Below are positions 44,314 through 55,815 of a DNA stretch of 64,000 nt, piece by piece. The stretch's first letter is position 1; every line of letters begins with the position of its first letter. The notes under the pieces are model-generated. The model made no database searches and was not told the origin of the DNA. It worked only from the letters and a program-made list of their open reading frames with translations. The translations under genes and the position numbers were made by a program. The stretch lies in contig NC_087081.1 in assembly GCF_026151205.1 (NCBI RefSeq), positions 6,691,246-6,755,245 on the forward strand. The letters are read 5' to 3'. Source of the stretch: Bolinopsis microptera. Taxonomy: Eukaryota > Ctenophora > Tentaculata > Lobata > Bolinopsidae.

Positions 44314-45021
44314 TTACAGAAATAATACAGTTTCAGCATTCCCATGCAGCATTCCTCACTCGGGCAACAGAACCCATAAAAGCATAAAGCATTAATAAAT
44401 CTCTAGTACAAAATATATATCCGACCTTGATGTCTCAGCCACTTGGGACAGAGGCACATTTAAATGCAGTCTTCTTTAAATAAAGTTTAAAAACATGTTT
44501 TCAATTTAAGTGATCAAGTTTCTTATATCACCCGCATTTAAAGGTAGACTCTAGAATGAGTGGTATAAAAAGTACATATAAAACAGACTATCGGCCTCGT
44601 ACTCCTCTCAAACGTTTGTAATGCAACAAAAACAACACTTTTGAATGCTAAACGACATTGAGTTTTTGAGGTGAAATCTCATACAATAGTATAAATAATG
44701 CCTTTCTTCGGACATCTTTGAGGTTTGTAATTAGAACTAACAAACCACATAAACATTTTTGATCGAAGCCAGTGACGATAATGCTTAATAACGCAGATCA
44801 TATCACTGAGGAAAAGTTGCCGAACACTTGAATACTATATTGAAATAGTGGTCCGATAAATTTTCTGCAACAGGAATTACTCAGTAATTTGAACATCATT
44901 GTCATTGAAATAAGATGGTGCAGTTAAAATCAATCTAACTGCTGTTAAGAATACTATAGAATATAACAAAATAAAAGGACTGAAGATACAAATAGCACCA
45001 ATCAATCAAACGTTGAAATGG

Positions 45022-45264
45022 TGGGTCAGACAGAATGGGAACTCAGGGGGTGGGGGGTCAGACAGAGTGGGAACTCTAGAGCTCTAGGGGGGGGGGGGGT
45101 CAGACAGAGTGGGAACTCTAAAGGGGTGGGTCAGACATAGTGGAAACTATGGGGGGTGCTTTACATGGTGGGTCAGACAGAGTGGGAACTCTAGGGGGGT
45201 GGGTCAGACAGAGTGGGAATTCTGGGGGGGTGGGTCAGACAGAGTGGGAATTCTGGGGGGTGCT
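45022..45264. repeat. ~32-36-bp G-rich tandem repeat
   Basis: Seven to eight copies of GGGTCAGACAGAGTGGGAAC followed by TCTAGGGGGG, unequal in G-run length. It lies just downstream of the zinc-finger gene stop. Confidence 0.92.
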
Positions 45265-45492
45265 ATACATCTTTTGTCCGGTCATTTGTTAACCTTTTTC
45301 AACCTAGCAAATTGATACTCATATTAATATATATAATTCATTCAGCTACGATGCAAACATTCAACTATTGGTTAATTTAGTACATTAGTAGAACATAATA
45401 TTATCGTCTTTTACATTTGTTTTGTGTTTCTTAGCTCAAGTAAAGCAAGAAGCTTGTATAAAGAAGTAATGCTATTGTCTCCTCCATGCTAG

Positions 45493-46353
45493 CTAACCCC
45501 ACCGCGCTCTAAACTCCTTTTTGTGTCGAATAGAAACATGTTTCTTAAGGTCAGCCTTCCTGGCGCTCCTGTAGTCACAGTGCTCACACCGGAAGGGTTT
45601 AACTCCCGTGTGCTTGCACATGTGCGCCTTTAGACTAGCTTTGGTGGCGGTCTTGTACTTACACAAGGAACATTTGAAAGGAAGAACCCCGTTATGCTTA
45701 TACATGTGCGCATCAAGGTGTACCTTCTGAATGGCGCTGTAGTCACAAATGTGGCACCGATAGGGTCGGTCGTGGGTGTGTGTGCGCATGTGAGTGTACA
45801 GCGCATTTTTATGCTTCGTTTCATAGTCACAGAAAATGCACTTGAAGAGAATTAAAGTGTTCTTCTGTGCCTGGTGTTGTCTCAAGTGCAATATCATTTT
45901 GGTTTTGAAGTTGCACACATACGGACACTCGGGACAGCGAAACATGAGCTTGTGCCGCTGAACATGTTCACTCATCTTCTCCTGACTGGAGGTAACGTAG
46001 GAGCAGTCAGAGCATCGGTAGGGGAACACCCCATAATGCAGGTACATGTAGTAGTTACTAATGTAGGACTGCTGAGCTTTTGGAATGACGGGGAGATTCG
46101 TTTGGGGGCTGTGGTAAATGTGCTTGTGGCGTATCAGCATCTTCCGGTTTGATGTGGAATACCAGCATTTGCTGCACTTCAACAATTTTGTAGCATGAAG
46201 AGCTTTGGTGCTGTGGGACTGGAGGTGTAAGACAAAGAGGCTCTTTAATCGGGTGGTGAACTGGCAAGGATTTCTTCTGTCTTCCTTTTTCTTGTGGAGA
46301 GAACAGTGATACGTTAAAACTCCCTTGTGAGACTTCATGTGCGCGTTCAAAAC
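45493..46353 (-). CDS. Zinc-finger gene exon f (last, fingers 2-10)
   Basis: Acceptor AATTTCAG at 46361-46354; 286 codons to the stop at 45495-45493. Consecutive C2H2 units, for example FKCSLCKYKTATKASLKAHM and FRCEHCDYRSARKADLKKHV, make this exon very secure. Confidence 0.95.
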   Translation of the reverse strand, partial: VLNAHMKSHKGVLTYHCSLHKKKEDRRNPCQFTTRLKSLFVLHLQSHSTKALHATKLLKCSKCWYSTSNRKMLIRHKHIYHSPQTNLPVIPKAQQSYISNYYMYLHYGVFPYRCSDCSYVTSSQEKMSEHVQRHKLMFRCPECPYVCNFKTKMILHLRQHQAQKNTLILFKCIFCDYETKHKNALYTHMRTHTHDRPYRCHICDYSAIQKVHLDAHMYKHNGVLPFKCSLCKYKTATKASLKAHMCKHTGVKPFRCEHCDYRSARKADLKKHVSIRHKKEFRARWG

Positions 46354-49300
46354 CTGAAATTGTGGTGTTCAAAAAGGTGTGTAGTACAGTAAAATGGTCT
46401 GGTGGAAAATAGCTTGATTGGTGCAATAAGATAATAACTTATTTTAAAACTGATTGTTGAGTACCAATTAAAATCAATACCCTTTTTCTCTTAGTAGTGA
46501 AGCCGCAAACGAGGCATTCAAATTTCTTTAGTTTCATGTGGATTTGTTTTACATGAGATCTGAGGGCACTCTCCCATGAGGTACCGTAGCCACATTTGTC
46601 ACAATAGTATATTCTTGTAACTGAAAAAAGTATTTTTCATCAATTTAGAATAGTGTATTATATGAAGCTCGAAACAAACTTGATCCCCTTGTATTGTACC
46701 CCACTAATTATTCTTTCAGCTCTTTCTCTTATTCGTTGTTGTGTTGGTAAGATTCGAATAAATTAGGGGCTAGGGCACAATATTCAATTTCATCTTTGAA
46801 GATTTTGCTACCAGTGTTTTATGTTACGAAAGGCAACATGATGTCATTATCAAGATCTACATGATTAAATAGTTTTTAAAGCATAATATCAACATAGAAA
46901 GTAGGTATAAAATGATAATATGAACCTGGTTGTTGGTAGCCTTGTACTCCTGTAATTTTAATGTTCAATGTGGGGTTCTCAGAGTAGTGTTGGGTTAGTC
47001 CAGGCTGAGGGAGGTAAAAATATCAAATTATAAAGTACTTTAAAAATATAATAATTGATATTTTTGGAAACAAAGTGTGAGTCTCCACTCAGTTTTTCAG
47101 ACAAATAATTGTCGACGTTTCGGCCACGCCTTTGTCGACCCACTCAAGAGAGGGAAAACAGATTATTACTACTTTAAAAATAGCTGAAAACCTTGTTTCA
47201 ACTGGTGTTTAAGAAAAAGAACAGTTTTGTGCGGCTAACATTTAATTGTGTAGACCTAAACGTTTATACCTAATCGGCAGTCGGCACTGTGTGCCAATAT
47301 ATTATATACAGGGTGGCCCATAAGTCAGCGTGCAAACGTGTGGGCTTATAACATTTAAACCATCGTGTTTGAGATTTGTAACTTTACAGATGACATACAA
47401 AATTGAATTGTTGGGGGCCACAACATGAGATTGCTTTATATAACCGATCTGAAGAACATGCGGGTAACTCCATTATTACACATTGTAATATTGTAATAGG
47501 TGAATTGATTGGGTAATCAGTGATCACTTGATTGTGTCTTACAACTTTACAAGATCGACATCCTAATTGGGCTTTCTGTACGATTACAATAGTACGGATC
47601 TAGTGAATAAACTCGTTGTGCTTGACATCTCGGTCATCTGAGAAGCTTCCATATTTTCAGTACCAGGATAATTTGAATGACCAAACATACATTACAATTT
47701 GGCTCGATCCATATAATATATATAGTGCCGGACAGTTGCGCCCAATTTAGATCTAGCTACCATGGCCATGGGAAGATGACGAATCAAAACCAATTAAAAA
47801 TGGTATGCTGCATGAGTCTTGCATGTTCAGCGTATTACGGAGGGGTATAAGCGTGCTGATGGTGGTGAGCTGTTTAGATAGTTTACTAATACTAAGTTTT
47901 GTTGTGTGTGTTATGTTATGAATATTATTCAGTAGAAAGGTTTGCCAACTTTCCTCGCTTTTGCCTCTTGATTGGTGTTCCAATAAGCACGTGACGTTTT
48001 GCATTAGACTTGTAAATGTTTATTGAAAATAAGCCGGGAAGACACGTTATATTTAAGTTTGTTTCAGTGATGGCAAGCAGTGGACTTTTGAAAAAGACTG
48101 ATTGTCTAAAAACGTTACTACCGTATGAGACTAGCATCAGAGCTAGTCTCATGGCTGCAGCTTGAGTTAACTGTCGGGATATTACTTGGAAAAAGTAGCA
48201 CAATTATACAGAAACAGAGATACATACTTTGATTATGAGCTACAATGGCACAAATACAATGAGGCAGAGAAATAAAAATGAGTAAGATAAACGGACACAG
48301 AGGAATGCTCAAGCCTTAAATCATTATACATGTACAGACAACCATTCTTTGCACCTGAGGTGCTCTTTGATTTAAAATACACTAATAATTTTAAAATGAG
48401 ATTATATGTAATATAAAAATAATGCTGCAAAGTGGGCAGAGGGTTGGATTAATTCATGATCAGAGGTTTCACTTTCAGTGAATAAAATTCAAAAATATCT
48501 CCAATCTTTTAATTCCAACTATTGTCTCTAAAATAATTGTCAATGTTTCTAAACAAACACACATACATGCAATATTTGCTGATAAAAATGACTTACAGAA
48601 TGGGAGAAAGGGAGAGATCCTGAATTGGAGGCTTGGCCAACATTTCTCAAGGAAATTGCGGGTAAACGATTTTCTACCAATGTTGGATGGACAAAGACTT
48701 TGGGGGCACAGTTGTCTGAAAATACAAATATTAAAAATATAATTGCTTTTAAACAGATGTAACTGTATATAAGTGCAGTAAAATTTTGCAAATAGTGTGA
48801 TCTGGCACATGCTTAAAATTATTTTGTGTGTGGTAAATTTGGAGTAAGAACACTGCGATTAAGCTGTTCACAATATGCCAAATTTTCAGCCTTCAGGTAC
48901 TCTAAGGTTTGATTATGCGACAGTGTAGTATATATACTACACTGTTTAAATATACTAATAACCCAACGTTATATATAACGTTGGATTATTAGTATATTTA
49001 AACATTGGATTATACAATTATTTTGTTTAACACATCTAATAACTTGCAAGTTTAATGTATTACACCAAGTTTACTGAATATTCAGATATGAAATTCTAGG
49101 AATTGCCCTCATAGAAGGTTTAACAATTAGATAGGCAAATTCTGGGATTTTTTGGACAAATTGCTGTATAAGAGATTTTCCTGATTTTGAAAAGTAATAC
49201 TCGCACCTCACTCACTTTTTACCTCTATACACGTCATGTACCTGATTCTGAACTATTCGAAAAATTTTCATCGTCAAATTTGTATACAGTATAATGATCA

Positions 49301-50430
49301 CAATAAATCCCAGCATAGCAAACTTGTGTTTTATTAGATGATGTTTTAGTAAGAAACCCTATGGATATGTACCTGTAGTATTGCTTGAATTAAAGCTTAT
49401 GTTTCCATTCTGAACCTCAGCAATATCAGTTACTCCAGCTGCAGCAAAGATTTGATTTTCTTTCCATGACGGAACTGTGCTAATACTCCTCTGCAAAAAA
49501 ACAATTGTTTAAAAAGTTTTTACAAATATACTAAAGTCATTTTCACAGCTCGACCACGATTTGGAATTTGTGTCCCGGTCCCGGTTTTGGCTGGGATATG
49601 AGCTGGGATTTTTAAAACAGAATTTCGATCTTTTTAATCCAATTTAGCTTCAAATTCATACTTTATTACTTTGACTTAGACAAATGAAACGACTGTTAAG
49701 AAACTAAGAATCAAACTAATCGAAATGAAAATCGAAACTCGAAGGATTGATTAGATTTCAGGCTCATCTTCATCCGAATATATAATGATGTTGATATCAA
49801 CTTGTAGTTAGTATTTATTAGATTGGTCAATGGACCCTTTATACGAAGGTTGCTTAAAATGTTCTATTTCAACATAGAAATATCGTGAAAATCCCAGTCC
49901 CGGTGTCAACTAGGATTAAGCTGATTCCGAACCCGGCCGGGATTTCAGTTTCATCCCGGTCCCGGCGGGACAAAATTCCGATCCCGGTCTAACCCTGGTC
50001 ATTTTGAAATTCCAAGGCAGCCGCTTTCAGTTTTATGGCAAAAGTCTCAAAATAAGGCATTAGGACTGAATGGCAAAGGAACGGCCAAGTTCCTGACACC
50101 CCCAGCGGCAGGCTACACTGCTGTCTGCAGCAACTCTCTTTTAGACTAGACCTCCAGTCGGGTGATGTGCATTGTGCATTGTGCAATGGCCCTGACCGTC
50201 CAACTAAACCTCATCAAAGTATCAAAGTAAGTAATACAAATAAGTACATTTCACAGATCAATTACTGATGTAAAGAACATTATCAGTTGATGCATCTATT
50301 TGTAAGATGTGCAATATTTATCTCTTAAATTACTTACAGCCAAAAGAAGTTCAAGAATTTTCAAGTCCCGCGTCAGCCTCCTGTGACTCACTTCCGTATC
50401 CATATCATTGTCTGACAATTTCAGACCAAC
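45493..50430 (-). CDS. C2H2 zinc-finger protein, ten fingers, 5' end missing
   Basis: Exons in transcription order: 50430-50338, 49490-49373, 48715-48597, 47004-46926, 46620-46481, 46353-45493. Phases join throughout, giving 469 residues so far. The first four exons encode a low-complexity N-terminal part with no motif I recognise. The last two encode ten C2H2 fingers: two in exon 5 (YYCDKCGYGTSW ..., FECLVCGFTT ...) and eight in exon 6. The third has a long loop between its cysteines (YHCSLHKKKEDRRNPCQF). Fingers 7-10 have the canonical spacing with TH/KH linkers. Several fingers have Y-x-T/S after the second Cys, as in REST- and CTCF-like fingers, but I cannot name an ortholog. Likely a nuclear DNA-binding regulator. 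The start may be the internal ATG in the 50430 exon (MDTEVSHRRL) or in an unseen upstream exon. Confidence 0.82.
46481..46620 (-). CDS. Zinc-finger gene exon e (fingers 1-2)
   Basis: Acceptor CTTTTTTCAG, donor GTATTG. It holds finger 1 and most of finger 2, which finishes in the last exon (VLNAHMKSH). Confidence 0.88.
46926..47004 (-). CDS. Zinc-finger gene exon d
   Basis: Acceptor TACCTCCCTCAG; 26 codons plus one base (PGLTQHYSENPTLNIKITGV ...). The donor GTTCAT is non-ideal, but phase fits both neighbours. Confidence 0.55.
47309..47725. mobile_element. Third, partial copy of the mariner-type MITE
   Basis: Starts TACAGGGTGGCCCATAAGTC at a TA and shares internal pieces with 15158-15914 (GAATGACCAAACA, TTTGGCTCGATCC). 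The right end is lost. It sits in an intron of the zinc-finger gene. Confidence 0.7.
48597..48715 (-). CDS. Zinc-finger gene exon c
   Basis: Acceptor TATTTTCAG, donor GTAAGT. Two bases plus 39 codons (NCAPKVFVHPTLVENRLPAI ...). Low-complexity, no motif. Confidence 0.65.
48921..49002. repeat. Two abutting palindromes, 24 bp and 58 bp
   Basis: 48921-48944 is a perfect 24-bp palindrome (CAGTGTAGTATA and inverse). 48945-49002 is a 58-bp palindrome with a single mismatch pair (TTTAAATATACTAATAA ... CAACGTTATA and inverse). No spacer separates them. Confidence 0.95.
49373..49490 (-). CDS. Zinc-finger gene exon b
   Basis: Acceptor TTTTTTTGCAG, donor GTACAT. 39 codons plus one base (RSISTVPSWKENQIFAAAGV ...). 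Confidence 0.65.
50338..50430 (-). CDS. Zinc-finger gene exon a (first seen)
   Basis: Acceptor TTTATAG, donor GTAAGT, 31 codons reading MDTEVSHRRLTRDLKILELL after nine leading codons. Phase 0 at both ends. Confidence 0.6.
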
Positions 50431-50566
50431 CTATAAAGTTTGATAATAATCAAAAATCAATCAAAAATTCCATACATAAGTATGTGGTTCTTGAAAACAG
50501 AATGATGAGTTAACTAAACACAAGAATTAGAATAGGAATAAGAATTAAAATCAAATTTACACAGCA

Positions 50567-51060
50567 ATGCAGTGGCGTTGCGGGGGCAGTGGGCACCACA
50601 ATAGTATCCAAAGTGTTGTTTGAATGTGCCAGGACAATTTTGCTCAAGAAACACACTTTTTCAGAGATTTTACCAGCGTATCATCTAAAATAACCTAATT
50701 AGTCCAATTTTATCTTTTACTTTGAAGAGGGGGAGGGGTGCTAAAATACATCTTAATCAGAGCTATAAACTGAAGATCAAGATTTTTAGAACCATAGATT
50801 CATCATGGAATGAATATGACAATAGACCAGTCATGGTTGACCATTAAAGTTACAGAGGCCTACAGTTCTATGGTTCTACTTATCAGATTACAAATAAAAT
50901 GGGGTTGTGACTTATTTACTTTTGGTCAAGGGGGACCTTGTTTTCTTGTTATGCCAGCAAAAACTACCTCATAATTTTTTTTAGTCCTAAAAAAGGTTGA
51001 GTATTTTTTTGGCATCCCCCACCCCCCTTAGTGGCGTAACAAAGGGCCTTGGACCCTTCA
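50567..51060. mobile_element. Relative(s) of the 288-bp hAT MITE
   Basis: CAGTGGCGTTGCGGGGGC at 50567 and TAGTGGCGTAACAAAGGGCC at about 51031 match the left end of 19998-20285. Interior stretches (TTGTTTGAATGTG, CACACTTTTTCAGAGATTTT, ACCTAATT) also match. The ends are rearranged and probably represent more than one copy. Confidence 0.7.
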
Positions 51061-51239
51061 TATCGTTTTTAGTTGTGTCATTTCATTTCCAATGTTACAC
51101 TTTGTAGGAACTGATATTAACCGAGTTTCTGATTCAGGATGTTACTGAAGATAGTAATGAAAATGTTTTAACACCTCAGAACTGTGTATTACTACGGCTC
51201 AACCTGCTCAGTCTGACTTATTGGGAATTTAAACTCTTG

Positions 51240-54065
51240 AACATTAAATCATAACATATGGCACAATCAAAGACAAAATCACACATCATCACCCCATATT
51301 CTTAGCACTCAACACACACCTTGACCAGAACGATTGCAAGATTAAGTGTACGTAAACAGTTTTATGACTACTGTAACTCTAACGTAGATAAGTTCACTGA
51401 CAAACTATCCAATAGTCTTGATAACACTGTAATAAATTGTTTTGATTCTTTTGCTGACACATTTAACGTCGCTTTTGACGAATGCTTCAAGTTAGAAACC
51501 CCAAAATGTACAAAACGCATTATGCAAAACAATCCATGGATTACACCAGCAATTATAACATCAATAAGTCACTAGACTGTCACGAACTGTACGAAAACTG
51601 GGTCAAAGCTCGCAAAGTCAAGTGCCACCTAGGTGATACAGACAGAAAAGGTGGCTTCTGTCACTGCACAGAATGTAACAAAAAGCGCAGTGATTAGTGA
51701 TTACTTAACTTATAAATATTATAGAAAAGAACTCAAAAGTATACGTGAAAAGGCTCAAACTTTGTACAATATGGGTAAATTTAATGAAGTTCAAGGCGAC
51801 AGTAAGAAAACATGGCAACTAATCAATAAGATACGCGGCAAAGTGAAACAAGAAATTAAACCCCCGTTCGTTATTAATAATGAGAAAATAATGAAGCGTA
51901 GAATTATAGCTAACGAATTTAATAACTACTTTGTATCTCTTGCCCCTAAGTTGAATGAATCATACAGTACAACCGGTCAAATTAGATTAAGTTCAATTCA
52001 ATGCTTTACGGACTACTTACCAAGGCCAAATACCTCAAGTATATTTCTCAGCGATTGTACACCAGAAGAAATAGAGAAAATCATTAGCGAGCTCAAGAAT
52101 GGAAAAGCTAGTGACATCCCTATTCACGTCATCAAACGAACGTCTAAGATTATAAGCCCACTCCTCTCAGTTTTATTTACTGAACACATGAGGAATGGAA
52201 CTTTTCCAGACCGACTGAAAATTGGTAAAATTAGCCCTATATTTTTTTATTGAATACTTTTCAAACTTTACAGAGTACAGCAATTACAACGTATGAAATA
52301 AACTCGAATAAATTATTGCCCCCGTCTGTAAAATCTGACGGGATACCAAACACGGTACTGCACAGTAAAACGTGCCCACAATTACATGGCCCCGATATGA
52401 TTTTTTAAAGTGTGAAACAAAATTGTGATAAAATAAATGTGTGGTGAAGAATGTGAAACAGTTCAAATTTCTTCAGACGAGGCTGATACACTGTTCTTAT
52501 CAGAGCTGACAATCTTATTGTTCCTTATGAAATGAACTCTGTTAGGCTCTGCTTTCCTCCTCTCTTTCAATTCCTCCCAGAGCTTCTTGTAAGCTCTCCT
52601 TTCTTCCACTGATCTGTCTGGGCAAATGTAGATACTTTTATAGCCCTCTTTTGTGCGTAGTAGTTTCGCTTTTCGCAGCACCTGAGTAACCATATCAGAG
52701 CTATTTAGAGATAGTTTAGTAGGTCGTATTAATGTGCCGGCTCTCTTCAAACCAACTCTACAACAGTCACGAAATGAAGGTTTCTCGTTTATCTCACCAA
52801 GAATTTCAGCAACTTTGTTTTCTAACTTCTCGCCGTTGGATTCACTTATTCCGTATATACAAAAAAGACGGTACAGAATTTCTCGAAAACTATAGGCCAG
52901 TATCTACCCTAGCAGTGTTCGGAAAGTTATTTGAGAAAGTTTGTACAGTTTTCTTGTGTCGCAGAATGTTTTGTTTGAGAACCAGTTTGGTTTTAGGAAG
53001 AGTCACTCAACAAACCACGCCCTTAATTACTCTGTTGACTAGGTAAACTCCTATATAAGGGAAAAGCAACTTATTTTAGGTATCTTCATTGACTTATCAA
53101 AGGCATTTGACACTATACTTTTCGCTGATGACACCAATATATTTGTCCAGAATCTCTACCAAAAAGCTAATGCTATAATGAATTCTGTTTACAATTATAT
53201 GAAATGCAATCTTCTTCACATTAACATCAAGAAATGCTGTTACATTCACTTTACACCAGGAAAGAAGGATGTAACTAGTAGTAGTAGTACTAGCAATAAT
53301 GATCTTATCTTAACGTTAAATAACACAGTCATTAAACGTGTTGATGAAACTAAATTCCTCAACGTTATAATAGACAAAAACCTTAACTGGAAACCTCATA
53401 CTGCATATCTTAGTTCTAAATTAAAGTGTGAAGTCGGTAAACTCTGCCGTATGAGAAGATTTATATCTAAAGAGCTGTATAATGACCTCTACCACACCCT
53501 CTTTGAATCTCAAAAAAAGTGCACTAGTATTCTATTTGGTGATCAAGAGGCGTACAGTAATAAGTTCAGAACATGTGCTAGAACCCACCCAATTGGATCC
53601 CAAAAACTTGGAGCCGACTTCTATAAACGAGAATCAAGTAAACCCCTTCTCAGCAGAAACTCAATACTTTGCGTGCATAATTTGTATAAGTACCACTGTC
53701 TACTTGAAATGTTTAAAATAATCAAACTTCACACTCAAATACCGATGTACAATCTATTTCAAAAGTCACCCCGACGTGATAACTACTTTATTAACTCCTC
53801 CGCAACCAATTTTTTTGAATATAAACCTCGAATATGTGGAATAAATTCCTTAAACCTTCTAGTAATATTGACTTCTCGTCCCCAATTGCACTTGTTAAAA
53901 GTCGCATTAAGAATAAACTGCTCAATACTCAAAAAGCTGGAAACACTGATGAATGGTCAGAACTCAACTTTGATGCAAATGGCATGTGCTTATAAGAACA
54001 CACAGACTAGTTCATATAGATTACATACTACACACACAACACTGATCAGCTCAGCCACTTTACGC
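51240..54065 (+). pseudogene. Decayed CR1-like LINE ORF2 (endonuclease end, RT, C-terminus)
   Basis: Collinear with the intact ORF at 59519-62977. Segments seen: end of the endonuclease (ITHHHPIFLALN, about 51280), the linker (NNPWITPAIITSI; GDSKKTWQLINKIRGK), RT start (SSIFLSDCTPEE; ISPI), then after an insertion (YKKDGTEFLENYRPVSTLAV), IFIDLSKAFDTI fused to LFADDTNIF, and the C-terminal region. It has frameshifts, stops and three deletions that are each in frame. The deletion between FDTI and FADD removes the catalytic-core region, so it is inactive. Confidence 0.88.
52243..52853 (-). mobile_element. Retroposed 3' fragment of a LINE ORF1 transcript, antisense
   Basis: A 611-bp insertion in the decayed ORF2, flanked by TATAT on both sides (52238-52242, 52854-52858). 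Its minus strand encodes a C-terminal ORF1 piece ending at 52463 (IYICPDRSVEERRAYKKLWE; VHFIRNNKIVSSDK), similar to the 7659-8558 protein. About 200 bp follow as a 3' UTR with AATAAA and a short A tail at the insertion edge. Classic 5'-truncated retroposition. Confidence 0.85.
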
Positions 54066-54537
54066 TAGTGTCTGGACTTGTCTGGAGCGTGCGTCTTGAA
54101 CGGACTTACAAATATATTGTGTAAACGTAGTGTGCGAAAGTTAAACTCTGTACAACTTTATCTGTTCATTATCCAGCGTGATATACTGCGCCAAAATAAT
54201 AAAATAACGCCGCGTTATATCCGAAAACCTATCATTCATGATTCATATTTTGTATCTTTTACGTGTCACGTAACACGAAATTGTTCAATGAAACAAGAAA
54301 TTTCAATGAAACAAGAAGTATGATCGTACTTATTTAAATGAACAAGAGACCCATAATTAATATAATCAGATACTTGACAACTCAGCAGCAGTTTCCGTCC
54401 GTGTGATGTGTTGTTCTTCTCCATTCCGTGTCCCCGCCATTTTTTTTTTGTAAATATGTTCTTTTTTAAAACATGTAGTAGTGTATGGTGGCCGAGGAGG
54501 CTCATTTTTTAAATAAAAAACAATATGACGAAAAAAT

Positions 54538-54862
54538 TAGTCTCCTCGGCCATGGCCGAGCAGTATCAAACAATATGACGGAAAAATGAGTCTCCTCGGC
54601 CATGGCCGAGCAGTATCAAACAATATGACGGAAAAATGAGTCTCCTCGGTCATGGCTGAGCAGTATCAAACAATATGACAGAAAAATGAGTCTCCTCGGC
54701 CATGGCCGAGCAGTACCAAACAATATAACGACGATGAGTCTTCTCGGCCATGGCCGAGCAGTATCAAACAATATAACGGAAAAATTAGTCTCCTCGGCAA
54801 TGGCCGAGCAGTATCAAACAATATGACGGAAAAATGAGTCTCCTCGGTCATGGCCGAGCAGT
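54538..54862. repeat. 50-bp tandem repeat with a 16-bp palindrome, seven copies
   Basis: Unit TCTCCTCGGCCATGGCCGAG followed by CAGTATCAAACAATATGACG and GAAAAATGAG. CTCGGCCATGGCCGAG is a perfect palindrome kept in most copies; a few have a single base change. Confidence 0.95.
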
Positions 54863-54990
54863 ATTTGACTGAATATGGATCGGGTTTGTAAATCAATATT
54901 TTTAAATGTCAAACAGTATATATACAATTAATTAAATCAAGTGATGCAATTGGCAGAGCACAATCGTAAATCCTGAGCAATAGATATCAT

Positions 54991-55512
54991 CTATCCCTCG
55001 TAGCTCTTCTCCTCAGGTATCAGGTTGAAGGAGACATTGGATATAGGGGCAGTCCATGCCTTCTTTGCCTTTCCACGTACACCTCTAACTGCTACTAGCA
55101 CACTCCTCATTATATCCATGCTCAGGCGTGTCCTGATGTTACACATCACCTGGCTGTAGTCCTCCTTTGTCTTGGTGGCTATCAACACAGCAAGTCTCCT
55201 TATGAAACGCTTGGCCTCCGGTGCCATTCCTCCTGTAGTGGTAAATACAAGGGGGACGAATGACCCTTTCTCCAATTGTAGCACTCGGTTCATGTACTGG
55301 TTCTTTTTCTCATTCTCGTGCAGAGTGTAGAGCTGTGGCATGGTCTTTCCTTGATATGTAGGCGATTTAGGATTGAAAATGCGCACATCAAAGAAAGTCC
55401 TCTCAAATGTGCTCCACACTCCTCTTGCTGATATATCAAGCCTAGCCTTATCACCATTGTTGCCCTTTTGTTGGAAGTTGGCCGATTCTATAGGTGTTAA
55501 AAGGCTAGGAAC
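54991..55512 (-). pseudogene. Transposon-derived nuclease-like C-terminal fragment
   Basis: The open minus-strand frame reads from about 55512 (SLLTPIESANFQQ) through KARLDISARGVW, RTFFDVRIFNP, LHENEKKNQYMNRV, FVPLVFTTTGGMAPEAKRF and a C-terminal helical part to TAG at 54991. From memory, this pattern (ARLDI..RG.W, FFDVR, HE.EKK..Y, PLVF...GG) is the C-terminal domain of many repeat-associated invertebrate proteins, plausibly a PD-(D/E)XK-like nuclease attached to a reverse transcriptase. The N-terminal part is missing, cut off by a CCGG-rich repeat. No start codon is needed upstream, so it is a fragment. Confidence 0.6.
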
Positions 55513-55675
55513 CGACCGGATTGGGGTTTTGGCTGCCGGACCGGATTCAGCCGGATTTGGATCTCAAATCCGGCAAGCCGGATTTTGCCGGACCGGAACC
55601 GGTGGTTTCAGAGTGAAATAAAAGGCAGCCGGATTTTGCCGGATTTTGCCGGTTTTTGCCGGATGTTGCCGGAAA
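55513..55675. repeat. CCGGATTTTGCCGG-type short repeat
   Basis: About ten imperfect copies of CCGGATTTTG/CCGGTTTTTG in both directions between two transposon-protein fragments. Confidence 0.85.
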
Positions 55676-55815
55676 ATTTCCTTCCTTTCCACGCCTAATC
55701 TTCATCGAGCACTTCTTGCAGCTTGCATAAGGGATCCCATTTTCTTCTGAGTAGAACAACCAGACGGACGATGTTTTAGATTTACTACTACTCGACTTGA
55801 CTTAGGGCGGCTTCA
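55676..55815 (-). pseudogene. BED-type zinc finger fragment (hAT transposase N-terminus)
   Basis: The minus-strand frame reads SSVWLFYSEENGIPYASCKK then CSMKIRRGKEGNF, matching the start of a BED finger (W-x-F/Y-F, C-x2-C). The downstream H-x-H part is lost where the CCGG-type repeat begins. Likely a remnant of a hAT transposase. Confidence 0.6.
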
